Virus record (IMG/VR): IMGVR_UViG_3300044691_000304
Span: 1 to 52,018 of that record
Direction: 5' to 3' (one strand)
DNA: 52,018 bases
Origin: a virus
The position numbers were made by a program, and so were the translations under genes. The notes under the pieces are model-generated. The model made no database searches, had not been told where the DNA came from, and saw nothing but the letters and a program-made list of their open reading frames with translations. Below, piece after piece: positions 6,186 to 13,805 of the stretch (positions within the stretch are counted from its first letter, which is position 1; every line of letters begins with the position of its first letter).

Positions 6186-6234
6186 TGGCAAGGAAACTCA
6201 ATGCGTAATCCACAGGAAGGGGGGATATCGGAAA

Positions 6235-6477
6235 ATGACTAGGGATGAGGCGATCAATAAGTTTTTGCATACGCGTTTGCACATGTTTGGCGAACGAAAG
6301 GCCGAAAACTGGATTGAAGTTTTCGAGGTGCTCGGCATGCTCAAGCTTGATGAGCCGAAGAGATCGCAAACTGTAGAAGAGAGGTTTGAAATTGTTGTTT
6401 GTCATCTTGGAATGCGGGACCTTGATGCATTCTGCACGAAGCTAGACAGCTTTGGCCTAAAGATCGTCGAGAAATAA
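6235..6477 (+). CDS. Small unknown phage protein
   Basis: The ATG at 6235 follows GGGGGG/CGGAAA and gives 80 residues beginning MTRDEAINKFLHTRLHMFG. It is helical with an even charge pattern (IEVFEVLGMLKLDEPKRSQTVEERFEIVVCHLGM) and has no known motif. A longer in-frame start at 6127 would overlap the DUF1376 gene; its extra residues look like translated DUF1376 sequence, so I rejected it. If the 14-bp duplication were absent, the DUF1376 gene would end 26 bases upstream of this start, normal operon spacing. Confidence 0.6.
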   Translation: MTRDEAINKFLHTRLHMFGERKAENWIEVFEVLGMLKLDEPKRSQTVEERFEIVVCHLGMRDLDAFCTKLDSFGLKIVEK

Positions 6478-6487
6478 TTTAAAACCG

Positions 6488-6513
6488 AGGGGCAATGAAC
6501 ACGATGGCTAGGA
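6488..6513 (+). repeat. 26-bp direct repeat, copy 1 (ribosome site plus start codons)
   Basis: The 26 bases here, from AGGGGCA through the ATG and the codons for MNTMAR, recur exactly at 6717-6742 before the 312-residue protein. The repeat spacing is 229 bp. The repeated unit is a translation-initiation region, so the two genes share their first six codons. Confidence 0.85.
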
Positions 6514-6590
6514 AAGAACTGATTCAATCGGACACGGAGCAAGTTGCTCTGGTTTGCGATCACCCTTCAGGGGAATGGGCTGAAAAGTGA
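6495..6590 (+). CDS. 31-residue peptide sharing its start with the downstream 312-residue gene
   Basis: Begins MNTMARKELIQSDTEQ and ends at 6590, overlapping the GTG of the next small gene. Its ribosome site and first codons are an exact copy of those of the gene at 6724. It may be a genuine small gene, or the remnant 5' end of a gene whose body was replaced. No homology is visible in the remaining 25 residues. Confidence 0.4.
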   Translation: MNTMARKELIQSDTEQVALVCDHPSGEWAEK

Positions 6591-6727
6591 GAAAGTTTCA
6601 GGCACAGATTTGGTGGGCGCTGCAATACCCGGTTTGGTGGGCAGCTCCTAATTCTCGCCTCTTCCACGCGGTTCGGGTGAAATATGCGCGGGTTGTTGGC
6701 GCTTGGCTTAAACAGAAGGGGCAATGA
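6587..6727 (+). CDS. Small basic phage protein, GTG start
   Basis: GTG at 6587 (overlapping the previous stop) to TGA at 6727, whose bases overlap the ATG at 6724. The 46 residues begin MRKFQAQIWWALQYPVWWAAPNS and are rich in Trp and basic residues (RLFHAVRVKYARVVGAW). The amphipathic character suggests membrane-surface or nucleic-acid contact. Coupling at both ends supports it as a real gene. Confidence 0.55.
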   Translation: MRKFQAQIWWALQYPVWWAAPNSRLFHAVRVKYARVVGAWLKQKGQ

Positions 6728-6742
6728 ACACGATGGCTAGGA
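6717..6742 (+). repeat. 26-bp direct repeat, copy 2
   Basis: Second exact copy of the initiation-region repeat described at 6488-6513; it supplies the start of the 312-residue gene. Confidence 0.85.
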
Positions 6743-7662
6743 CGGAAATCGACATTGAGCTTTTGTTGACGTGGGCCTACCGCGACGAACTGTCCAAGCG
6801 CTCGGTATCCGCAGCTGAAGGCATCTGGGACCGCATCCAGGAGAACCAGCACCATGGCGGTATCGATCACGGACATGGCGCGGCGCAGCGCTACGCACAT
6901 TTCGGCCTGCCTGATCCGGACGCGGAGCGGATCGAGCGGGCAGTGTCCAATCTCGAAGAGTTGGTCATTGACTGGGAGCAGAGCTTCGACACGATCGCGG
7001 CCGAACTGTCGGGCCTGATCTCGGTCAACGATGTCTCACCGAACTACGCGCGCAAACGAGAGGCGAAGGTCAGATGGGGCGAGGCAGGATCCAAGGCGCT
7101 CAAGGTGTTCTTCGGAGAGGGCAACGAGCGACAGGCGCATGATCGTCCCCGAGATATCCTGATGGTCGGCGGCATCAAGACCGGCGTCTTGGTCACCATG
7201 CACGCCATCAAGGGTACACGGCCGGATTGGCAGGAAGACGACGTCAGGCCCGGCATGGTGCCACACAGCCTCCGTGAGAGCCTTCCGACTGTGCACGGCA
7301 ATTGCGAGGGCAAGAACCGTTACAGCGCAGGCAGCTATTGCCCGCTCAAGTGGAGCCCATCCCCGCTGAACGTGGTCACCAGCAGGGCGGACTATGCAGC
7401 ATGGCATCAGGGCTTGTGCACCCTCGCCAGCACCCTGCAGCTCGCCAAGTTCATCGCGCTACCGCCCAAGGCGCCGGCTACCCCATGGATCGAGAACGAC
7501 GAACCGAAGGGCAACGTCATCCCGGTCATGCCGACGGTGTGCAACCACGTGAGCGCGTGGGGTACGCTGCCGCTCCATCCCATCCGTGGCCGCAAGGGCG
7601 CGCCGCTGCGCCAGGCCAAGGCTGGGCCAGTGCGGTATCCATTGGCATGCACAGGCCTGTGA
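6724..7662 (+). CDS. Conserved phage protein upstream of terminase, unknown function
   Basis: The 312-residue protein begins MNTMARTEIDIELLLTWAYRDELSKR. The first 130 residues are predicted helical and acidic. The middle carries WGEAGSKALKVFFGEG, and residues 150-250 include single Cys and His residues (NCEGKNRYSAGSYCPLKW). It does not match a family I can name. Related proteins precede the terminase genes in rhizobial phages (recollection, unverified). It has GC-rich third positions like the late genes. It could be a late regulator, but that is inferred from position only. Confidence 0.6.
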   Translation: MNTMARTEIDIELLLTWAYRDELSKRSVSAAEGIWDRIQENQHHGGIDHGHGAAQRYAHFGLPDPDAERIERAVSNLEELVIDWEQSFDTIAAELSGLISVNDVSPNYARKREAKVRWGEAGSKALKVFFGEGNERQAHDRPRDILMVGGIKTGVLVTMHAIKGTRPDWQEDDVRPGMVPHSLRESLPTVHGNCEGKNRYSAGSYCPLKWSPSPLNVVTSRADYAAWHQGLCTLASTLQLAKFIALPPKAPATPWIENDEPKGNVIPVMPTVCNHVSAWGTLPLHPIRGRKGAPLRQAKAGPVRYPLACTGL

Positions 7663-7922
7663 GCAGTAGAAGAACGGAGTTGACTTGCGGTCGAACTGTT
7701 GACATGTATCAAACCATCGGAACTTTGTTCGACAGCCCGCCCGGCAAAACGCCGCGGCGGGTTTCGCATTTCATGAAGCCGCTCCCCGATCCCTCGCTAA
7801 CCATCCAAGCATTCACGGGTCCTCCCGGCAGCTTGAACCAATACGGGCAAACTGAGCGCTCGACATCGCTAGTGCCAGACTTTCGGATGCATGCAACGGG
7901 AATGGCCTTGATTGGCGAGTAA
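7663..7922. other. Intergenic region before terminase; candidate cos site and promoter
   Basis: This 260-base gap precedes the small terminase gene, the place where lambda-type phages keep cos. It contains a GC-rich, two-fold symmetric core CGCCGCGGCG (7750-7759) flanked by CCCGCC and GGCGGG arms. TTGACT (7680-7685) with CATGTA 17 bases on and a second TTGACA (7699-7704) are weak promoter candidates. A 72-codon frame (7704-7922) spans the region, but it lacks a ribosome site and domain, so I do not call it a gene. The cos assignment is positional inference. Confidence 0.35.
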
Positions 7923-8486
7923 ATGGCAGAAGAACCGCTCATCTCGATCGCCGCCGCCGCCCGCGAGATCGGTCTCAACAAGAGCACGCTGAGCCGGCAA
8001 GTCAAGTCAGGCGCCATTCGGTCGCACGATGGAATGGTAAGGCTCTCAGAGGTTTACGAGGATCGCGTCAAGAATATTGACGCCACGATCTGGAGTAACC
8101 GGACGAAGAAGGGCGCCGCACAGACGGACGCACCGTTGCATGCAACGGTTGGAGGCGACGATCTCAGGAAGGTCAAGATCGACGGCGTCGTACTCGACAT
8201 CAATGCCGCGAAGGCGCTGAAGGAAACCTACCTCGGGCGCCTCGCTCAACTGAAATTCGAACAAGAGAGCGCGGGTCTGGTTCAGCGCGACGCCGTGCAC
8301 AAGGCGGTCTTTGATCTGTTTCGCCGAAACCGGGATTCCTGGACGAACTGGACCGCTCAGGTCTCGCCGATGATGGCCGCGGCGCTGGGCGTCGACCAAG
8401 TCAAGCTTGCCGTCGTCATGGAAGAATATGTCCGACAGCAGCTCGCCGAACACTCCCAATCGGCGCTTCGTATCCCAGGCCTATGA
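7923..8486 (+). CDS. Terminase small subunit (Nu1-like)
   Basis: The 187-residue protein has an N-terminal winged HTH (ISIAAAAREIGLNKSTLSRQVKSGAIRSHDGMVRLSEV, residues 8-45) as in lambda Nu1 and other small terminases. A long amphipathic middle helix follows (ALKETYLGRLAQLKFEQESAGLVQRDAV). It binds the cos/pac DNA and delivers it to the large subunit. Start ATG 7923 follows the previous frame by no gap; the end overlaps the TerL gene by 59 bases. Confidence 0.8.
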   Translation: MAEEPLISIAAAAREIGLNKSTLSRQVKSGAIRSHDGMVRLSEVYEDRVKNIDATIWSNRTKKGAAQTDAPLHATVGGDDLRKVKIDGVVLDINAAKALKETYLGRLAQLKFEQESAGLVQRDAVHKAVFDLFRRNRDSWTNWTAQVSPMMAAALGVDQVKLAVVMEEYVRQQLAEHSQSALRIPGL

Positions 8487-10359
8487 CGCGGTCGCCAAGG
8501 CCGCCTCTGAAGCGCTCGCGCCGGAGCCTAACCTAACCGTCAGCCAATGGGCGGACGCGCACCGCTACCTCTCCCAGAAGGCAGCAAGCGAGCCTGGGCG
8601 CTGGCGCACCGATCGCACACCATATCTGCGGGCGATCATGGATGCCCTGTCAGCGTCCTCGCCAGCGCAGCGCATCGTGTTCATGAAGGGCGCGCAGATC
8701 GGCGCCACCGAATCCGGGTTGAACTGGATCGGCTACGTTGTCCACCAGGCGCCGGGCCCGATGCTATCGGTCCAGCCGACCGTCGACATGGCGAAGCGCT
8801 ATTCGAAACAGCGCATTGCGCCGATGATCGAGGAAAGCGAGTCGCTTCGGGATCTGGTCAAGGAAGCCCGCGAGCGCGACAGCGGCAACACGGTTCTATC
8901 GAAAGAGTTTCCGGGCGGCGTGCTGGTGATGACCGGCGCGAATTCCGCGGTCGGGCTCCGGTCAATGCCGGCACGGTATGTATTCCTGGATGAGGTCGAT
9001 GGGTATCCGGGCGACGTCGACGGGGAGGGCGATCCGGTCGCGCTCGCCGAGGCCCGAACCAGAACCTTCCAGCGTCGCAAGGTCTACATGGTGTCGACGC
9101 CAACGATCGCGGGACGTTCAAGGGTAGAGCGGGAGTTTTCCAAGTCGGATCAGCGGCGGTTCTTCCTGCCCTGTCCGGACTGCGGTCACTTTCAGACGCT
9201 CAAGTTCGCAAACCTGAAATGGGACAAGGGCGATCCGAAGTCGGCGCAGTATATCTGCGAAGAGTGCGGATCCTGCCTCGGCGAACAGCATAAGACGGAG
9301 ATGCTGCGCCGCGGCGAGTGGCGGGCGACGGCCGAAGGTGATGGGCGGACCATCGGGTTTCATCTGTCATCGCTCTATTCGCCGGTTGGCTGGATGTCAT
9401 GGGTTGAAATAGCCCAACGTTGGGAAGCGGCACAGGGCGATCCTGATCTGCTGAAGGAATTCATCAACACCGTTCTCGGCGAGGTCTGGCAGGCCAAGGG
9501 CGACGCTCCGGAATGGGATGCCGTCTACCGCCAGCGCGGCTCGTATCGCGCCGGCACGGTCCCGCGCGGCGCGCTGGTGCTATTTGCCGGCGTTGACGTG
9601 CAAAAGGACCGCCTCGAGGTCGGGGTCTGGGGGTTTGGTCGCAACCGACACCGGTGGTTAATTGAACATCGCGTGTTGCCGGGCCCAACAAACCGTCCGG
9701 AGGTCTGGAACGATCTTGCGGCGATGTTCGATGAGACATGGCCGCACGAATGCGGGACAGAAATGTCGGTTCGCGACTGGGGTGTCGACTCCGGTGCCTT
9801 CAGTTCGGAGGTCGGGGCATTTGTTCGAGGCCAACAGGGCCGCGGGAACGTCTCGGCGGTCGACGGTCAGGACAGTTACGTCGCAGCCTTCATCGGCGTC
9901 GGCGGTATGGATCTCACGATCAACGGCAAGAAGCTGAAACGCGGCCTGAAGACGCTCAAAATCGGCGTCTCGTACTGCAAACAGGAAATTGTCGGGCAGT
10001 TGGCGCTGAACAAGCCGGAGGACGGCGCGCCGTATCCGCCGGGATTCGTGCATCTGCCGGAAAACGTCACCGAAGATCAGGTCAAGCAGCTCACGTCCGA
10101 ATCTCTCGTCACGAAAATGGTCAAGGGCCGCTCGAAACGCGAGTGGCAGATCATCGAAGGGCGCCGGAACGAAGTTCTCGACTGCGCCAACTACGCGCGC
10201 GGGCTCGCCGGGCGCCGTCAATGGGATCAATGGCGCGATATGCGCTTCAGAGAACTCGAAGCGCTGCTGAATTTGCCGCCGGACGATCCGACGACGCCAG
10301 CACCTCCGGTGCCATCACGCTTTCGCCGGCCAAGCGGTCGTTCGTCATTCATGAGGTAG
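8428..10359 (+). CDS. Terminase large subunit, GpA family
   Basis: I start at the ATG at 8428 (GGAAG site), giving 643 residues. ATPase domain: KGAQIGATE Walker A-like (about 87-95) and YVFLDEVDGYP Walker B (about 184-192). A Cys4 zinc ribbon follows (CPDC near 249, CEEC near 277). The C-terminal nuclease region has FAGVDVQKDRLEVGVWGFGR with the first metal Asp and DWGVDSGAF further on. This is the lambda gpA type, which cuts at cos sites and pumps DNA into the prohead. Length agrees with lambda gpA (641). The family choice supports a cos-packaging phage. Confidence 0.92.
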   Translation: MSDSSSPNTPNRRFVSQAYDAVAKAASEALAPEPNLTVSQWADAHRYLSQKAASEPGRWRTDRTPYLRAIMDALSASSPAQRIVFMKGAQIGATESGLNWIGYVVHQAPGPMLSVQPTVDMAKRYSKQRIAPMIEESESLRDLVKEARERDSGNTVLSKEFPGGVLVMTGANSAVGLRSMPARYVFLDEVDGYPGDVDGEGDPVALAEARTRTFQRRKVYMVSTPTIAGRSRVEREFSKSDQRRFFLPCPDCGHFQTLKFANLKWDKGDPKSAQYICEECGSCLGEQHKTEMLRRGEWRATAEGDGRTIGFHLSSLYSPVGWMSWVEIAQRWEAAQGDPDLLKEFINTVLGEVWQAKGDAPEWDAVYRQRGSYRAGTVPRGALVLFAGVDVQKDRLEVGVWGFGRNRHRWLIEHRVLPGPTNRPEVWNDLAAMFDETWPHECGTEMSVRDWGVDSGAFSSEVGAFVRGQQGRGNVSAVDGQDSYVAAFIGVGGMDLTINGKKLKRGLKTLKIGVSYCKQEIVGQLALNKPEDGAPYPPGFVHLPENVTEDQVKQLTSESLVTKMVKGRSKREWQIIEGRRNEVLDCANYARGLAGRRQWDQWRDMRFRELEALLNLPPDDPTTPAPPVPSRFRRPSGRSSFMR

Positions 10360-10363
10360 TTCG

Positions 10364-10582
10364 ATGGCCACTACGGCCGCTCAATTGCAGGCGTATATCG
10401 ACGCGCTGAAGGCGGCCCGCGGTAGCGGCGCGCTGTCGGTACGCCACGGCGAGGAAATGGTGACGTTTCGCAGCCTGTCCGAGATCAATTCGGCGATCGC
10501 CGCTAACGAGCAGGAGCTTTCGACGATGGGCGGTATGAAAACCGTGCGCGGCTATCGCATCACGACGCACAAGAACCTTTGA
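10364..10582 (+). CDS. gpW-like head-tail joining protein
   Basis: The 72-residue protein resembles lambda gpW: two helices around a beta hairpin (AAQLQAYIDALKAARGSGALSVRHGEEMVTFRSLSEINSAIAANEQEL). It lies between terminase and portal, exactly where W sits in lambda. In lambda it plugs the portal after packaging so that the connector and tail can attach. The end overlaps the portal start. Confidence 0.75.
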   Translation: MATTAAQLQAYIDALKAARGSGALSVRHGEEMVTFRSLSEINSAIAANEQELSTMGGMKTVRGYRITTHKNL

Positions 10583-12138
10583 TGCTCGCCAGAACGCCGC
10601 GTCCGCCTTCGCTATTGTCCAGGCTCGCAAGTGCTGCGCGCTATGTAATGCAGGCGAACGAGCCGGGCACCGATCCATTTATGCTGAGTTCGCGCAATAC
10701 CGGGCTCGAAGCCGGGCGTTTCTCGCGCCGGCTCGCTGGCTGGATGCCGTCACGGGCCCATATCAATACGCTGATCGCGGCATCGGGGCGAACGGTTGTC
10801 GCGCGCTCGCGGTATCTGGTCCGAAACAACCCGTATGCGCAGGGCGCAACGGAATGTTTCACTGCCAACCTTGTCGGCGCCGGCATTATGCCGAGTTGGA
10901 CCCTCAAGGACGAGGTGAAAAAAAAAGAACTGCAGGATCTTTGGCTGAAATGGACCGACGAGGCTGATTCCGAGGGTCTCACCGACTTCTACGGCCTGCA
11001 GCGCCGCGTTGGGCGTGAGCTTTTCATCGCAGGTGAGTGTTTTATTCGGCGAAGGCCCCGGTTTGCGCGCGACGGGCTGACGGTTCCGATCCAGTTGCAG
11101 GTGATCCCGAGCGAGCAACTGCCGCTTGAGCGCAATATGGTGATGGACAACGGCAACCGCGTCCGCCAGGGCATCGAATTCGACCGGGTTGGGCGTCGCG
11201 TCGCCTATCATTTCTGGAAAGTGCATCCCGGCGACATCACCGAGACGACAAACCAGGGCGTCATCACGATCGTTCCGGCTTCCGACGTCCTTCACGTTTA
11301 CGACCCGATCGAGGCCGGGCAGATTCGAGGATTGCCGCGGCTCACTCCCGCAATTGTCGCGTTGTGGATGCTCGATAATTACGATGACGCCGAGCTGGAG
11401 CGCAAGCGCGTCACGGCGCTGTTTACCGCGTTCGTCAAGCGCAACGATCCCGACGGGACGATGTTCAACGAGAGGGCCGAAGAAGCGGCGAAGAGTGGCA
11501 ACGGCATCGCGGAAATCTCTCTGGAGCCGGGCACGCTTCACACGTTGCTGCCGGGTGAGGATATCGTAACCGCGGCGCCGGCCGACGTCGGGCAAAGTTA
11601 CGATCCGTTCCAGTACCGGATGCTGACGCGCATCTGTTCGCCGCTCGGGCTGCCTTACTCCGCTGTGACCGGAGATATGGTCAAGGCGAACTATTCCAAC
11701 CAGCGCGCCGCGATTTTGGAAATGCGCCGACGCCTGGAGCCGCTTCAATTCGGCGTCATCGTGCATCAGAGTTGCCGGCCGATCGCGGCATGGTTTTTGG
11801 ATGCAGCTGTTCTGTCCGGCGCTATCGAGCTTGACGGGTATGCCGCCGATCCATCGGTCTACCGCAGCATCACATGGATCCCGCCGAAATGGGACTGGGT
11901 CGATCCAGAGAAGGACATCACGGCGGAAGCGCTGATGGTCAATAATGGCTTCAAGGCCCGCAGTACAGTTATCGAGGCCACCGGAAGCGACCCGATCGAT
12001 GTTGATCGTCGCATTTCCGAAGATCAGAAGCGCGCCAAAGAACTTGGCCTCGTGTTCGTTGGGACTGCGACGCCGGCGAAAGAGATCGCAAATCCACCGC
12101 CGGACGATAATGCAAACGCCGATCCATCGGCCGCCTGA
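10582..12138 (+). CDS. Portal protein, lambda gpB family
   Basis: The 518-residue protein (ATG 10582 in a TGATG overlap; a TTG one codon earlier is possible) has the lambda-type portal pattern: ARSRYLVRNNPYAQGATECFTANLVGAGI near 70-100, LQVIPSEQLP near 175, and GLPYSAVTGDMVKANYSNQRAAILEMRR near 355-382. It forms the dodecameric channel at one capsid vertex through which DNA enters and leaves. The C-terminal 20 residues are acidic and disordered (PPPDDNANADPSAA). Confidence 0.9.
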   Translation: MLARTPRPPSLLSRLASAARYVMQANEPGTDPFMLSSRNTGLEAGRFSRRLAGWMPSRAHINTLIAASGRTVVARSRYLVRNNPYAQGATECFTANLVGAGIMPSWTLKDEVKKKELQDLWLKWTDEADSEGLTDFYGLQRRVGRELFIAGECFIRRRPRFARDGLTVPIQLQVIPSEQLPLERNMVMDNGNRVRQGIEFDRVGRRVAYHFWKVHPGDITETTNQGVITIVPASDVLHVYDPIEAGQIRGLPRLTPAIVALWMLDNYDDAELERKRVTALFTAFVKRNDPDGTMFNERAEEAAKSGNGIAEISLEPGTLHTLLPGEDIVTAAPADVGQSYDPFQYRMLTRICSPLGLPYSAVTGDMVKANYSNQRAAILEMRRRLEPLQFGVIVHQSCRPIAAWFLDAAVLSGAIELDGYAADPSVYRSITWIPPKWDWVDPEKDITAEALMVNNGFKARSTVIEATGSDPIDVDRRISEDQKRAKELGLVFVGTATPAKEIANPPPDDNANADPSAA

Positions 12139-12155
12139 AACAAAGGAGCTTTGCT

Positions 12156-13124
12156 ATGAAGCGTTGGTTCACGATGAAGCTGAACGATAACGAAACCGGA
12201 GAGATCATGATCTATGACATGATCGGCAAGGATCCGTGGACCGGTGAGGGCATGGACGCGACCGACTTCGACACCGAGTTGAAAGCGCTCGGCGCGGTCA
12301 AGAACATCAACCTGCGCATCAACTCGCCGGGCGGCGACGTGTTCGATGGGCTTGCGATATTCAACATGATCAAGAACCATCCGGCCACGGTGACGGCATC
12401 GGTGGACGGTATCGCAGCGTCAGCTGCATCCCTTATCGCGATGGCAGCCGACAAGATCGTGATGCCGGAAAATTCCTTCATGCTGATCCACAAGCCGCGC
12501 GGCATGGTGTTCGGCACCGATGACGACATGGTGTCGATGGCCGGCGATCTGGAGCGGATGGGTGCGACGTTCTCGAATGCTTACGCGGCGCGCACCGGCC
12601 AGAAGGCCGAAGACGTCACAGCGCTGATGTGTGAAGATCGCCTGATGTCGGCAACCGAGGCAAAATCGCTCGGCTATGCCGACGACCTCTCTTCGCCGGT
12701 CAAAATGGCGGCGGCTTATGACCTGAAGCGGCTGCCCGAAAAGGCGCGCGCCGTGATGACGGCTGCGGTGGCCGCGGACGAACCGGAAGTGGTTGTCCCG
12801 GCCGTTGTCGAGCCGGTCGTCGTGGATCCCGTTGTCGAGCCCGTGGTCGAGCCGGCGGTTATCGTCGCATACGGCGACGCGGATATCCACGCTACACTCG
12901 ACCTGTGCCTGCTCGCCAACTGCAGCGGCAAAGCCAGCGCCTTCATCAAGGCAAAAACGCCGATCACAAAGGTGCGGGAACAACTTTTGGCCGCGCGCGC
13001 CAGCGCCTCTGATGCCCTCGATGTCGATACGGTCCCGCCGATTACGCCGGAAGCCCATCTTAACGAATGGCGCGGCCTGCAAGCCCGCGTCAAGGCCGAA
13101 ATGGGCATCGGCAAGCGCAAGTAA
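12156..13124 (+). CDS. Head maturation protease (ClpP/SppA type) with C-terminal scaffold-like region
   Basis: Residues 1-190 are a ClpP-fold protease: INSPGGDVFDG (55-65), nucleophile Ser89 in GIAASAASLI, His112 in MLIHKP, and a late LGYADD that should supply the acid. It corresponds to lambda gpC, which processes the prohead. Residues 200-237 are a low-complexity Val-Pro-Glu repeat (VVEP units) linking to a helical C-terminal domain that may serve as scaffold, as the Nu3 part does in lambda. An internal start giving a separate scaffold was looked for; no strong ribosome site was seen. RBS AGGAG precedes the ATG. Confidence 0.88.
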   Translation: MKRWFTMKLNDNETGEIMIYDMIGKDPWTGEGMDATDFDTELKALGAVKNINLRINSPGGDVFDGLAIFNMIKNHPATVTASVDGIAASAASLIAMAADKIVMPENSFMLIHKPRGMVFGTDDDMVSMAGDLERMGATFSNAYAARTGQKAEDVTALMCEDRLMSATEAKSLGYADDLSSPVKMAAAYDLKRLPEKARAVMTAAVAADEPEVVVPAVVEPVVVDPVVEPVVEPAVIVAYGDADIHATLDLCLLANCSGKASAFIKAKTPITKVREQLLAARASASDALDVDTVPPITPEAHLNEWRGLQARVKAEMGIGKRK

Positions 13125-13182
13125 AACCTCGCGGCGAGGTTTCGCCGTCTATCCACCAAACATCTAACGACGGAGAAATCTG

Positions 13183-13566
13183 ATGAGCGTTCTTACCAAC
13201 CATCTTCGAGCCGGCAACTTTATCCAGAGCGAGGCCAATGGCTTTCGCTCCCGCGATCAGGTCACGATCCACGGTGGTTTTACCGGTGCGGTGAAGCTTC
13301 TGGCCGGCACCGTTCTGGGGAAACTCACCTCGGGCGGCAAATACGTGATTTCGCCGCATTCCGGCGCCGACGGCTCGCAGACCGGCGTCGCCATCCTGTT
13401 CGATGATTGCGATCCGACGCTCGGCGATGTTCTCGCCACGGTCGTCAGCGGCGATGCCGAAGTCGACGGCAATGCGCTGATCTATGATGCCACCGTGACC
13501 TCGGGCGCGTTCACCACCACCAAGAATACCGAACTTGCCGCAGTCGGCATCAAGGTTCGATTCTGA
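13183..13566 (+). CDS. Head decoration protein (gpD family)
   Basis: The 127-residue protein matches lambda gpD-type decoration proteins: an N-terminal arm, then GTVLGKLTSGGKYVISPH, GVAILFDDCDP and a C-terminal GIKVRF. Trimers of this protein staple the capsid after DNA filling. A rho-independent terminator follows 13 bases after the stop, unusual between decoration and capsid genes, so the major capsid gene probably has its own promoter or relies on read-through. Confidence 0.85.
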   Translation: MSVLTNHLRAGNFIQSEANGFRSRDQVTIHGGFTGAVKLLAGTVLGKLTSGGKYVISPHSGADGSQTGVAILFDDCDPTLGDVLATVVSGDAEVDGNALIYDATVTSGAFTTTKNTELAAVGIKVRF

Positions 13567-13579
13567 TTTCGAATAATGG

Positions 13580-13604
13580 CGGCTGAATAAGCTTCAGCCG
13601 TTTT
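13580..13604 (+). terminator. Rho-independent terminator between decoration and capsid genes
   Basis: CGGCTGAA and TTCAGCCG pair around a five-base loop and are followed by TTTT. It lies inside the late operon, 202 bases before the major capsid gene. Confidence 0.75.
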
Positions 13605-13630
13605 CCCATCGCTACGGGACGGGCGAAAGC

Positions 13631-13784
13631 AACGTCGGATGACGTCGCGGCCCTTAGACGGAAACGTCCCACCTTTCGAAAAATATCCAAAGCCTGAAAA
13701 AGACGAGCGCTGTTGAAGCGTCCGTTCGCAATCCCGCGCGTGAAGCGTCGGACAGTTCAACCCGCAACGTCGCGATGACGTCGC
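13631..13784 (+). repeat. Leader repeats before the major capsid gene
   Basis: Two copies of a small hairpin element, ACGTC-(4-5 nt)-GACGT followed by CGC, occur at 13631-13648 and 13764-13784. Two TGAAGCGTC motifs lie between them (13714-13722 and 13741-13749). The same set (hairpin plus TGAAGCGTC) reappears at 16934-16995 before the major tail gene. These non-coding leaders precede the two most abundant virion proteins, so a role in mRNA stability, translation or promoter function is possible. Confidence 0.6.
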
Positions 13785-13805
13785 AGCCTCAAATGGAGAA
13801 ATGCA

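Noticed and set aside
7704-7922. 72-codon plus-strand frame before terminase
   Set aside because: No ribosome site, no domain, and it occupies the expected cos region.
9658-10230. Minus-strand frame of 190 codons
   Set aside because: Antisense of the large terminase gene.
10750-11766. Minus-strand frame of 338 codons
   Set aside because: Antisense of the portal gene, no ribosome site or recognisable domain.
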